Origin: Thermosulfurimonas sp.
GTDB taxonomy: Bacteria; Desulfobacterota; Thermodesulfobacteria; Thermodesulfobacteriales; Thermodesulfobacteriaceae
NCBI GenBank assembly: GCA_015487645.1
Contig: WFPH01000061.1
Coordinates: forward strand, 1-18,515
Reading direction: 5' to 3'
Length of the DNA: 18,515 bases
Part shown: piece after piece, positions 8,138 to 15,115 of the stretch
How the letters are laid out: each line of letters starts with the position of its first letter
Position numbering within the stretch: position 1 is the stretch's first letter
Made by a program: the position numbers and the translations under genes
The notes under the pieces: model-generated
Told to the model about the DNA's origin: nothing
The model's database searches: none
Seen by the model: only the letters and a program-made list of their open reading frames with translations

Positions 8138-8543
8138 GCTCGACCTCGTGGTGATAGATGGCATCGAGGATACCGTTCACAAAGGCCGGCGAATCCTCGG
8201 TGCCGAACTCCTTGGCCAACTCCACAGCCTCGTTGATGGCCACCCGGGGCGGAATGTCTGGCCGAAAAAGAAGCTCGTAGGCCGCCAGACGCAGGATGTT
8301 ACGATCGGTGGCCAGCATACGATCCAGACGCCAGTTACGGGAATATTTCGAGATGACCTGATCCAGGGTCTCCTGTTTTTCCCGTACCCCTTCCACCAAT
8401 TCCCGGGCGAACTCGAAGGCCCCCTCCGGAGGCTCGATGTGTTCCCGGTAGTTCGCCAGAGCCTCCTCCAAAGGGATACCAGCCACATCCCATTGATAAA
8501 GAACCTGCAGGGCTATCTGCCTTCCCCGATGTCTCAAGCCCAT
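8121..8543 (-). CDS. nusB: Transcription antitermination factor NusB
   Basis: A 140-residue all-helical RNA-binding protein of the usual NusB length. It binds boxA RNA together with NusE (ribosomal protein S10) to support antitermination on rRNA operons. Hallmarks are the N-terminal RHRGRQIALQVLYQWD (4-19), the central NWRLDRMLATDRNILRLAAYE and the C-terminal PPRVAINEAVELAKEFGTED followed by FVNGILDAI. The ATG at 8543 has GGGGGAG five bases upstream and overlaps the end of the glycosyltransferase gene by 10 bases. The 3' end overlaps the methyltransferase start by 17 bases. Lying downstream of ribBA-ribH is a widespread bacterial arrangement, here interrupted by a glycosyltransferase. Confidence 0.95.
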   Translation of the reverse strand: MGLRHRGRQIALQVLYQWDVAGIPLEEALANYREHIEPPEGAFEFARELVEGVREKQETLDQVISKYSRNWRLDRMLATDRNILRLAAYELLFRPDIPPRVAINEAVELAKEFGTEDSPAFVNGILDAIYHHEVEHEKGS

Positions 8544-9556
8544 CCCAACTCCCCCAGAATCCCCGCCAGGCGCTCCCGGAAACGGGGATAAATGAACTCT
8601 TCCTTAAGGATCCGAAAGCCGGCCTCGCCCAGTCTTTGGGCCTCCTCTCTGTGGGTTAATAATCTTCTCAGAGCTACGGTCAAGCCCTCCAGGTCGCCAT
8701 AAGAGACCAGGAGACCGTTGACCCCTTCGCGAACCACCTCCGGGATACCTCCGGCTGAAGCCCCCACGACCGGTTTTCGGAAATACATGGCCTCAAGGAA
8801 GGCGATCCCGAACCCCTCTCCCCGGCTAACCAGGAGAAAGACCTCCGCCCCTGCAAGGAACCCGGCCACCGACCGTCTTTCACCCAGGAAATGTACGCGA
8901 TCGGCCAGGCCGAGCTCTAGACTCAGGCGGTGGTACTCGGCAACGAGTTCACCTCCCCCCACCACCACGTAATGTAAAGACGGAAAATCCCGCCGGAGTT
9001 CGGCCAGGGCCCGGATGACCAGATCCACCCCCTTGTAAGCGGCCTCTCTCGAGAGCCGGGCCACGGTCACAAGATAGGGCCCCTTTACCGTAAGGCCGGA
9101 GGTCTCCTCTCCGGGAAAGAAGGGATCGAGGGCCGGGGGCAGAAGGTACCAGGGACGGACAAGCCGGTTGGCCGAAAGGAAGCGTTCGGCCGTATAGCGA
9201 CTCACGGAGAAAAAAGCCCGGGCGCGGCGGAAGACCCAGCGGGCCAGAGATGGGTATCGCCGCCAGGCCTCCAGGCCGTGTAGCACGAAGGCCACGGGAC
9301 GGCCGCGCAGGATGAGGGGGAGGGCCTTAGGCCAAAGGGTTGTCCGGGAAAAGATCACGGGCTCTCGGCCCCAGAGGAAAAGGCCAGCTCCTTTCTGGAA
9401 GCTTTTTCGGGGAACATATCTTTCGTCCGGAGCGTGGTCCCTGAAAGCCAGAATACGAACCTTAGGCGAAAGCTCAAGCAGGGCCTTGGCCAGAATCCTG
9501 GCGTAAGCCGCCTCTCCGCTGATCTCAGAAAAGAGTGAAGGCGCGCAAAAGATCAA
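8534..9556 (-). CDS. GT4-type glycosyltransferase
   Basis: A 340-residue GT-B fold glycosyltransferase with a C-terminal group 1 (GT4) domain. Visible landmarks are the N-terminal region with SGEAAYAR (13-20), the interdomain SVSRYTAERF (117-126), GPYLVTVARLSREAAYKGVD (159-178) at the start of the second Rossmann domain, and the EX7E donor-binding motif E247...E255 in SRGEGFGIAFLEAM, followed by PVVGASAGGIPEVV. I place the start at the TTG (9556) whose last two bases overlap the ribH stop as TTGA. The frame is open further upstream to 9733, but that part is a His/Arg-rich out-of-frame reading of ribH. No clear Shine-Dalgarno precedes the TTG, so translation may depend on coupling to ribH. Donor and acceptor sugars are unknown; cell-surface glycan synthesis is likely. 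Confidence 0.85.
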   Translation of the reverse strand: MIFCAPSLFSEISGEAAYARILAKALLELSPKVRILAFRDHAPDERYVPRKSFQKGAGLFLWGREPVIFSRTTLWPKALPLILRGRPVAFVLHGLEAWRRYPSLARWVFRRARAFFSVSRYTAERFLSANRLVRPWYLLPPALDPFFPGEETSGLTVKGPYLVTVARLSREAAYKGVDLVIRALAELRRDFPSLHYVVVGGGELVAEYHRLSLELGLADRVHFLGERRSVAGFLAGAEVFLLVSRGEGFGIAFLEAMYFRKPVVGASAGGIPEVVREGVNGLLVSYGDLEGLTVALRRLLTHREEAQRLGEAGFRILKEEFIYPRFRERLAGILGELGWA

Positions 9557-10020
9557 GGGAGTTTTGCCAGGAGATCGGCCATCTCTAGGGCCGCCATGGC
9601 GGCTTCGAACCCCTTGTTGCCGGCCTTGGTCCCGGCCCTCTCTACCGCCTGTTCGATGGTGTCGGTGGTGAGCACGCCGAAGATGATGGGAACCCCGGTC
9701 TCCAGGGAAGCCTGCGCGATCCCCTTGGCACACTCCGAAGCCACATACTCGAAGTGCGGCGTAGCCCCCCGGATAATGGCCCCGAGGCAGATCACCGCCT
9801 GGTAACGTCCGCTCTGGGCCAATCGCTTGGCCACCAGCGGAATCTCGAAGGACCCCGGCACCCAGACCACGGTCACGTCTTCCTCCCGCACCCCGTGGCG
9901 AAAGAGGGCATCGAAGGCCCCTTTGAGAAGCTCCTGGCTGATAAAGGAGTTAAAACGCCCCACCACCAGGGCAAACTTTTGCCCCTCGCCCCGATACTGT
10001 CCGTGGATCTCCCTAACCAT
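9553..10020 (-). CDS. ribH: 6,7-dimethyl-8-ribityllumazine synthase
   Basis: Condenses 5-amino-6-ribitylaminouracil with 3,4-dihydroxy-2-butanone 4-phosphate to give the riboflavin precursor lumazine; it usually assembles into pentamers or 60-mer shells. The 155 residues are the standard length. Signatures are VVGRFNSFIS (19-28), VPGSFEIPL (54-62), GAIIRGATPHFEYV (80-93) with catalytic His89, and FGVLTTDTIEQAVERAG (114-130). The start is the ATG at 10020: AAGGAGG lies five bases upstream and overlaps the TAA of ribBA. A TTG at 10041 would add seven residues but would put the ribosome site inside the gene. It is translationally coupled to ribBA upstream and to the glycosyltransferase downstream. 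Confidence 0.96.
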   Translation of the reverse strand: MVREIHGQYRGEGQKFALVVGRFNSFISQELLKGAFDALFRHGVREEDVTVVWVPGSFEIPLVAKRLAQSGRYQAVICLGAIIRGATPHFEYVASECAKGIAQASLETGVPIIFGVLTTDTIEQAVERAGTKAGNKGFEAAMAALEMADLLAKLP

Positions 10021-10030
10021 GTCCGCCTCC

Positions 10031-11236
10031 TTAGTAATCAAACATACTCAGAAGGTGCCCCAGCTTTTCCCTTTTACACTTGAGATAACGGTAGTTCTCC
10101 TCGTGGGGTTTGATCTCGATGGGCACCCTCTCCACTACCTTGAGGCCGTACCCTTCGAGTCCCACGATCTTCTTGGGATTGTTGGTCATGAGCCGCATCC
10201 GGCGCACGCCGAGATCGCGTAGAATCTGAGCCCCGATACCGTAGTCCCGGAGATCGGCCTTGAATCCCAGGGCCTCGTTGGCCTCCACAGTATCCTTACC
10301 CTGATCCTGAAGGACATAGGCTCGGAGCTTGTTCAGGAGCCCTATGCCCCGGCCTTCCTGGCGAAGATAGAGGAGGACCCCCCTCCCCTCCTCGGCTATC
10401 ATCTCAAGGGCCCGCATGAGCTGCGGCCCGCAATCACAACGCAGGGATCCGAAGACATCTCCGGTAAGGCACTCCGAGTGCACCCGGACCAGGATGGGAT
10501 CCTCGGTCACTTCTCCTTTGACCAGGGCCACGTGGGTGAAGGGATCCACCAGGTTGGTGTAAGCGTAGAGCCGGAACTCTCCCCAGGGGGTAGGCAATCT
10601 GGTCTCCACCTCTCGTTTGACTAGACATTCGTTCCGCAGGCGGTAAGCGATGAGGTCCCGGATGGTGATGATCTTTAGGCCATGTTCCGCGGCGAATTTT
10701 TCCAGATCCGGAAGACGAGCCATGGTGCCATCGTCTTTCATGATCTCACAAATAACTCCCGCCGGACGCAGACCCGCCAGGCGCGCTAGATCCACCGAGG
10801 CCTCGGTGTGCCCGGCCCGCACCAGCACCCCGCCTTCCCGGGCCCGGATGGGAAACACGTGTCCGGGGGTCACGATGTCCTCAGGGCCGCTTTTGGGATC
10901 GATGGCCACCCGAATGGTGTGCGCCCGGTCGTAAGCTGAAATCCCGGTGGTGACCCCGTGTCGGGCTTCGATGGAAACGGTAAAAGCCGTATCGAATTGG
11001 GTACCGTGGCGACGGGGCTGAAGGGGAAGCTGAAGACGGTCCACATCCTCCGGGGTCAAGGTAAGACAGATAAGTCCCCGGCCGTACTTGGCCATGAAAT
11101 TGATGGCCTCCGGGGTGACCTTTTCGGCCGCCATGACCAGATCGCCTTCATTTTCCCGATCCTCATCATCCACCACGATGACCATCTTTCCGGCTCGTAT
11201 GTCCTCAAGCGCCTCCTCGATGGTGGCCACAGGCAT
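10031..11236 (-). CDS. ribBA: Bifunctional DHBP synthase / GTP cyclohydrolase II
   Basis: Supplies both riboflavin precursors: dihydroxybutanone phosphate from ribulose 5-phosphate (RibB part) and the pyrimidine branch from GTP (RibA part). The RibB domain spans about 1-200, with DDEDRENEGDLVMAAE (23-38), RHGVTTGISAYDRA (92-105) and AGHTEASVDL (141-150). The RibA domain spans about 203-401, with zinc-binding Cys256, Cys267 and Cys269 in HSECLTGDVFGSLRCDC, then YLRQEGRGIGL (290-300) and DYGIGAQILRDLGV (331-344). Length (401) and completeness are normal, and both halves look active. The ATG follows a clear GGAGGA ribosome site. It is the first gene of the long minus-strand string. The leader is only about 20 bases from the likely promoter, leaving no room for an FMN riboswitch. 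Confidence 0.97.
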   Translation of the reverse strand: MPVATIEEALEDIRAGKMVIVVDDEDRENEGDLVMAAEKVTPEAINFMAKYGRGLICLTLTPEDVDRLQLPLQPRRHGTQFDTAFTVSIEARHGVTTGISAYDRAHTIRVAIDPKSGPEDIVTPGHVFPIRAREGGVLVRAGHTEASVDLARLAGLRPAGVICEIMKDDGTMARLPDLEKFAAEHGLKIITIRDLIAYRLRNECLVKREVETRLPTPWGEFRLYAYTNLVDPFTHVALVKGEVTEDPILVRVHSECLTGDVFGSLRCDCGPQLMRALEMIAEEGRGVLLYLRQEGRGIGLLNKLRAYVLQDQGKDTVEANEALGFKADLRDYGIGAQILRDLGVRRMRLMTNNPKKIVGLEGYGLKVVERVPIEIKPHEENYRYLKCKREKLGHLLSMFDY

Positions 11237-11264
11237 CTCCGCTCCTCCACAAAAGGGTTTTTTT

Positions 11265-11270
11265 ATTATA
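11265..11270 (-). promoter_or_regulatory. Likely -10 box (TATAAT) for the ribBA string
   Basis: A perfect TATAAT is read on the minus strand in the 71-base gap between ribBA and murJ. Transcription would begin near 11258, giving a leader of about 22 bases carrying the GGAGGA ribosome site. No good TTGACA-like box is found at 16-18 bases (CTTTCT at 17). On the plus strand the same bases read TATTAT (11264-11269), so the promoter for murJ may use an overlapping -10 element. Confidence 0.5.
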
Positions 11271-11307
11271 GCCTAACCCGAAAGACCAGAAAGTCACGGA
11301 AAGCTAT

Positions 11308-12846
11308 ATGTCCTCCGAAAACGCGGCCCGGAAGATAGCCCGACAGGCCCGAGCGGTCACCGTAGCCGTCGTTATAAGCCGTATTCTGGGGCTCGTGCGA
11401 GAGCAAGTCCTGGCCCTCCTCTTTGGAGCCGGACGCGAAATGGACGCCTTCGTGGTGGCCTACCGCATCCCCAACCTTCTACGGGATCTCTTCGCCGAGG
11501 GTGCCCTGGGCATGGCTTTCACCAAGGTCTTCAGCGCCACCCGCGAGAGAGAAGGCCAGGCCGCGGCCTTCCGGGTAGCCTCGGAAGTGCTCACCACCTT
11601 TGGTTTGTTGATCCTGAGCGTAGTAGTTCTCGGAGAGATTCTGGCCCCGCAGATAGTGAACCTGCTGGCCCCGGCTTTCAAGAACTTTGCCGGAAAGTTC
11701 GAACTCACCGTTCTTCTCACGCGCCTCATGTGGCCCTTTCTCTTTTTTATAAGTCTCGCGGCGGTGCTGGCCGGGATGCTGAACGCCCTGGGCATCTTCT
11801 TCTGGCCGGCCCTCTCCTCGGCGCTCTTCAACCTCACCTCCATCGGTCTCGGGGTAACCCTCTATCTTCTAGTCCCCCGCTTCGGTCTTCCGGGAGCGGC
11901 CGGGATGGCCCTAGGAGTCCTTCTGGGGGGCCTGGCCCAGGCCGCTTTTAATCTGCCCTTTCTCCTCCGGCGGAGATTCCGTTTCCAGTTCCGACCGGCC
12001 TTCAGGTCCCCGGCCGTGCGAGAGACCCTGAAGCTCATGGCTCCTTCGGTGATCGGACTTTCGGCCATGCAGTTAAACGTCTTCCTCAACACCTACTTCG
12101 CCACCTCCTGCGGAGAAGGGGCCGTTTCCTGGCTGGCCTACGCCTTCCGCCTCATGTACGTTCCCCTGGGGCTCTTCGGCGTGGGGCTCTCTCTGGCCCT
12201 GCTTCCAGAAGCCAGTCGCCGGGCGGCCCGGGGGGACTATCGGAGTCTGAGAAAGACCTTCGGTTCCTCCCTGCTGGTAGGCCTTAGCCTCTCTGTGCCC
12301 TCCGCGGTGGGGCTGGTGGTGCTGGCCGAACCCATCGTGCGCCTGATCTTCGAACACGGCCGCTTCTCTCCCAGCGACACCCTGCATACCGCCGAGGCTC
12401 TGCGCCTCTTTGCCCTGGGGCTCCCCTTCTATGGCACCACCAAGGTCTCTGTGCCCGTATTCTACGCCCTGGGGAACACCCTCATCCCGGCCTTCTCGAG
12501 CTTTCTTTCCGTGGGGATCAACCTCACCGTGATCCTCTTAAGCCTCCCCTACCTGGGCTTTAAGGCCATCGCCCTCGGCACGGCTCTTTCCCTCACCTTT
12601 CAGGCCCTGTTTCTCCTGACCGTGCTCGAGCTCCGAATAAAAGACTTGCTTCCTTTAAGGTTTTGGGTAGGATTTTTAAAGATCTTCGTAGGTGCAAGTC
12701 TAATGGGGGGAATAGCCCTGCTTTTGAAAGATAAATGGCCGGTCTGGATAAATATACCGGTTTGTGGGCTCTTTTTTCTGGCTTTTATGAAATTATTCGG
12801 TCCTGAAGAGGGCCTTTACTTCTGGAAATTGCGGAGGAAGGCGTAA
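11308..12846 (+). CDS. murJ: Lipid II flippase MurJ (MviN)
   Basis: Polytopic inner-membrane protein of the MOP superfamily that moves undecaprenyl-linked lipid II to the outer face for peptidoglycan synthesis. The 512 residues and about 14 hydrophobic segments are typical. Family features include the N-terminal SRILGLVREQVLALLFGAG (24-42), AYRIPNLLRDLFAEGALGMAF (about 51-71) and the later GVGLSLALLPEASR and LIFEHGRFSPSDT segments. The ATG at 11308 is preceded by a modest GGA-rich site. The last 200 bases of the gene (from about 12640) are clearly more AT-rich than the rest and may hold a promoter for the next gene. The gene is divergent from ribBA and followed five bases later by the diguanylate cyclase. 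Confidence 0.95.
   Translation: MSSENAARKIARQARAVTVAVVISRILGLVREQVLALLFGAGREMDAFVVAYRIPNLLRDLFAEGALGMAFTKVFSATREREGQAAAFRVASEVLTTFGLLILSVVVLGEILAPQIVNLLAPAFKNFAGKFELTVLLTRLMWPFLFFISLAAVLAGMLNALGIFFWPALSSALFNLTSIGLGVTLYLLVPRFGLPGAAGMALGVLLGGLAQAAFNLPFLLRRRFRFQFRPAFRSPAVRETLKLMAPSVIGLSAMQLNVFLNTYFATSCGEGAVSWLAYAFRLMYVPLGLFGVGLSLALLPEASRRAARGDYRSLRKTFGSSLLVGLSLSVPSAVGLVVLAEPIVRLIFEHGRFSPSDTLHTAEALRLFALGLPFYGTTKVSVPVFYALGNTLIPAFSSFLSVGINLTVILLSLPYLGFKAIALGTALSLTFQALFLLTVLELRIKDLLPLRFWVGFLKIFVGASLMGGIALLLKDKWPVWINIPVCGLFFLAFMKLFGPEEGLYFWKLRRKA
12724..12760 (+). promoter_or_regulatory. Possible promoter inside the murJ 3' end
   Basis: TTGAAA (12724-12729) and GATAAA (12747-12752) are 17 bases apart in an AT-rich patch of an otherwise GC-rich gene. 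A short dyad, CCGGT (12739-12743) and ACCGG (12756-12760), brackets the -10 element and could be an operator. Transcription would start about 90 bases before the GGDEF gene. The boxes are five of six and four of six matches to consensus, so this is tentative. Confidence 0.28.
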
Positions 12847-12851
12847 TTTTA

Positions 12852-13532
12852 ATGTCAAGCCTTCCCGAAAAAGGCTGGCACCTCCTGCGAGAAATCCTGG
12901 AAGAGATTACCAATCCTGAACTGCGCACCAAACTGGAGGTCATAAAGAAGGCTTATGGAGTCCTATATCAGGAATACAGCCGGGACTATCTCACCGGGCT
13001 TTACAACCGCCGCAGTTTCGAGGAAAACCTGGAAAAAGCCGTGGAGCTGGCCCGGAGGGAGGAGAGTTCCTTCACCCTCCTTCTCCTAGATCTCGATCAT
13101 TTCAAGAAGATCAACGACACCTACGGCCATGATTTCGGAGATCAAGTCCTGGCCGCAGTGGGAAAAACCATCCTCAAGACCATTCGCAAGATAGATTTTC
13201 CCGCCCGTTATGGGGGCGAGGAGTTTGCGGTCATCCTCCCGGGAACGGGCTCTTACGGGGGACTAGGGGTGGCCAGGCGTCTCAAAGAGGCCCTGGAAGC
13301 CTTGAGATTCGACACCCCAGACGGTAAGATCGGAATTACGGTTAGCATCGGCGGAGCGGTCTTTCGCTCCAACCATCGCCTAGGTCCAAGGGAGTTGATA
13401 AAGGAAGTGGACCGATTACTTTATTCGGCCAAGAGGCTTGGACGAAGAACGATCGTTTTTAAACCCGAAATCGAACCTCAAGCCGAAGGGCTCTCTCTGG
13501 AGGAAAGGGCTCTCCTTTTTGGAAAGAAATAA
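12852..13532 (+). CDS. GGDEF-domain diguanylate cyclase without an evident sensor domain
   Basis: A 226-residue protein predicted to make cyclic di-GMP from two GTP. After about 45 helical residues the GGDEF domain begins with RDYLTGLYNRRSFEENL (44-60). It includes DLDHFKKINDTYGHDFGD (80-97) with the metal and base-binding residues, and the active-site loop RYGGEEFAVILPG (119-131) with GGEEF at 121-125. An inhibitory I-site RKID (112-115) lies exactly five residues before GGEEF, so product inhibition is expected. No transmembrane segment, PAS, GAF or receiver domain is visible, so activity is probably set by dimerisation through the N-terminal helices or by expression. The ATG lies five bases after the murJ stop, and a GGAGGAAGG purine run in the murJ end is a rather distant ribosome site. 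The gene ends four bases before aroC. Confidence 0.92.
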   Translation: MSSLPEKGWHLLREILEEITNPELRTKLEVIKKAYGVLYQEYSRDYLTGLYNRRSFEENLEKAVELARREESSFTLLLLDLDHFKKINDTYGHDFGDQVLAAVGKTILKTIRKIDFPARYGGEEFAVILPGTGSYGGLGVARRLKEALEALRFDTPDGKIGITVSIGGAVFRSNHRLGPRELIKEVDRLLYSAKRLGRRTIVFKPEIEPQAEGLSLEERALLFGKK

Positions 13533-13536
13533 ATAG

Positions 13537-14616
13537 ATGGCGGGCAACACTTTTGGGAGATTTTTCCGGGTTACCACCTTTGGGGAGTCCCACGGTCGGG
13601 CCCTGGGGGCGGTCATCGACGGTTGTCCTCCGGGCCTTCCTCTCTCCGAGGCGGATATCCAGGCGGAACTTGAAAAACGCCGCCCCGGGAAACACCTGGG
13701 GGAATCCCCTCGTAAAGAGCCGGACCGCGTAGAGATCCTTTCCGGGGTCTTCGAAGGCCGTACCCTAGGCACCCCCATTGCGCTTGTCATCTACAACCGG
13801 GATGCCCGCTCTTCGGCCTACGAATCCCTGAAAGAGGTCTTCCGGCCCGGCCATGGAGACTGCACTTACTTCTGGAAATACGGCCTGCGGGACTGGCGGG
13901 GTGGAGGTCGCTCAAGCGGCCGGGAGACAGTAGCCCGGGTGGCCGCAGGAGCAGTGGCCCAAAAGGTGCTTGCCCGTTACGGTATCGAGGTCAGAGCCTA
14001 CACGGTAGCTCTGGGCGGGGTCTGGGCCCGACGCCGAGATCTCTCCGAGATCGATCGCAATCATCTCTTTTGCCCGGATCCTGAAGCTTACGCCGAAATG
14101 TGCCGGCGAATAGAAAAAGCTCGCCGGGAAGGCGATTCCCTGGGCGGAGTGGTGGAGATCCGGGCCACGGGGGTGCCGCCCGGCCTCGGGGAACCGGTCT
14201 TTGATAAGCTGGATGCCGACTTGGCCAAGGCTCTAATGAGTATCGGGGCGGTCAAAGGGGTGGAGATAGGGGCCGGTTTTGCGGCTGCAGAGAAGATGGG
14301 TTCCGAAAACAACGATCCCCTAACCCCGGAGGGCTTCCTCTCCAATAACGCCGGCGGGGTGCTAGCCGGTATCTCCTCAGGCCAGGAGATCATATGTCGG
14401 GTGGCTGTAAAACCCATCCCCAGCATCGCCAAGGAACAGTTGACCATTAACGAAAGAGGGGAACCGGTCCGCATCCGGGTGGGCGGACGGCATGACGCCT
14501 CGGCCATCCCCCGGATCGTGCCGGTCTGTGAAGCCATGGTTCGGCTGGTGCTCGCAGATCATCTGCTCCAGCAGCTGGCCCTAAAGGCCTTCCGCGAAAA
14601 TGAGAAGCTACCTTAA
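13537..14616 (+). CDS. aroC: Chorismate synthase
   Basis: Last shikimate-pathway enzyme: converts 5-enolpyruvylshikimate 3-phosphate to chorismate, needing reduced FMN. The 359 residues match the family. Signatures are FGRFFRVTTFGESHG (6-20) with conserved His19, the substrate and flavin-binding RPGHGDCTYFWKYGLRD (103-119) with His106, GGGRSSGRET (122-131), SIGAVKGVEIGAGF (237-250), NNAGGVLAGISSG (268-280) and GRHDASAIPRIVPV (about 318-331). The ATG follows a GGAAAG run and sits four bases after the GGDEF stop. It is complete, with no missing key residue seen. The 3' end overlaps the FliL-like gene by 17 bases. Confidence 0.97.
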   Translation: MAGNTFGRFFRVTTFGESHGRALGAVIDGCPPGLPLSEADIQAELEKRRPGKHLGESPRKEPDRVEILSGVFEGRTLGTPIALVIYNRDARSSAYESLKEVFRPGHGDCTYFWKYGLRDWRGGGRSSGRETVARVAAGAVAQKVLARYGIEVRAYTVALGGVWARRRDLSEIDRNHLFCPDPEAYAEMCRRIEKARREGDSLGGVVEIRATGVPPGLGEPVFDKLDADLAKALMSIGAVKGVEIGAGFAAAEKMGSENNDPLTPEGFLSNNAGGVLAGISSGQEIICRVAVKPIPSIAKEQLTINERGEPVRIRVGGRHDASAIPRIVPVCEAMVRLVLADHLLQQLALKAFRENEKLP

Positions 14617-15115
14617 GGTCTTCGCCATCCTTTTCCTGGTTTCCCTGCTTATCCTCTTGATTCTAAAATGGACCAGGGTAAGGAATCTTCTGGTTAACCT
14701 GCGGGGTGGATCCCGGGAGACTACCTCTCTCATCCGGGCTTTGCCTTTCGATGTCCTTCAGGAGAGATCCCGCCGGGATCTTTACGATCTCCAAAAGAAG
14801 CTAACCCCTACCCAGATATTGATCAAAGACATCGCGGCCAGCCCCAGAGGGGCCCCGGTAGGGAAATACGTTCGGGTGAGCGTAGTGGTAGAGGCCTGGG
14901 ATCGCAAGGCTGCCCTGGAGCTTCAGGCCCATCGGGGCAAACTGGCCACCCTGATCCTGGATTGCATCCAGAAGTTTCCTTACCAGAAATTGGGAACCCG
15001 CAATGGTTTTCTGGATTTCAAGAGGAATATCACCCGCCGCATAACATTCTTTTATGGTGACAAGGTCAAGGACGTAAGTATCGTACAGTTTGAGATCCGT
15101 GAGGCCGAGCGTTAG
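14600..15115 (+). CDS. FliL-like single-pass membrane protein
   Basis: A 171-residue protein with an N-terminal membrane segment (about 6-23, KVFAILFLVSLLILLILK), a linker, and a C-terminal domain resembling that of FliL. The resemblance lies in the strand KYVRVSVVVEAWD (89-101), the helical KLATLILDCIQKFPYQKL (114-131), then the helix containing FKRNITRRI and the terminal strand KVKDVSIVQFEI (155-166), close to the typical FliL ending VKDVYFTEFVI. FliL proteins sit around flagellar stators in the inner membrane. Here no flagellar gene is nearby, so a different or more general role is possible. The ATG is inside the aroC end, a 17-base overlap without a strong ribosome site, which suggests coupling. 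Family assignment is by pattern and could be wrong; otherwise it is a membrane protein of unknown function. Confidence 0.55.
   Translation: MRSYLKVFAILFLVSLLILLILKWTRVRNLLVNLRGGSRETTSLIRALPFDVLQERSRRDLYDLQKKLTPTQILIKDIAASPRGAPVGKYVRVSVVVEAWDRKAALELQAHRGKLATLILDCIQKFPYQKLGTRNGFLDFKRNITRRITFFYGDKVKDVSIVQFEIREAER

Noticed and set aside
8138..8164. Earlier ATG start for the methyltransferase
   Set aside because: There is no ribosome site before 8164, while GAGG sits six bases before the ATG at 8137.
9557..9733. N-terminal extension of the glycosyltransferase upstream of the TTG at 9556
   Set aside because: It would be an out-of-frame reading of ribH rich in His, Arg and Gly, unlike any glycosyltransferase N-terminus.
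10021..10041. Earlier TTG start for ribH
   Set aside because: The strong AAGGAGG site lies between this TTG and the ATG at 10020, with ideal spacing to the latter, and 155 residues is the normal length.
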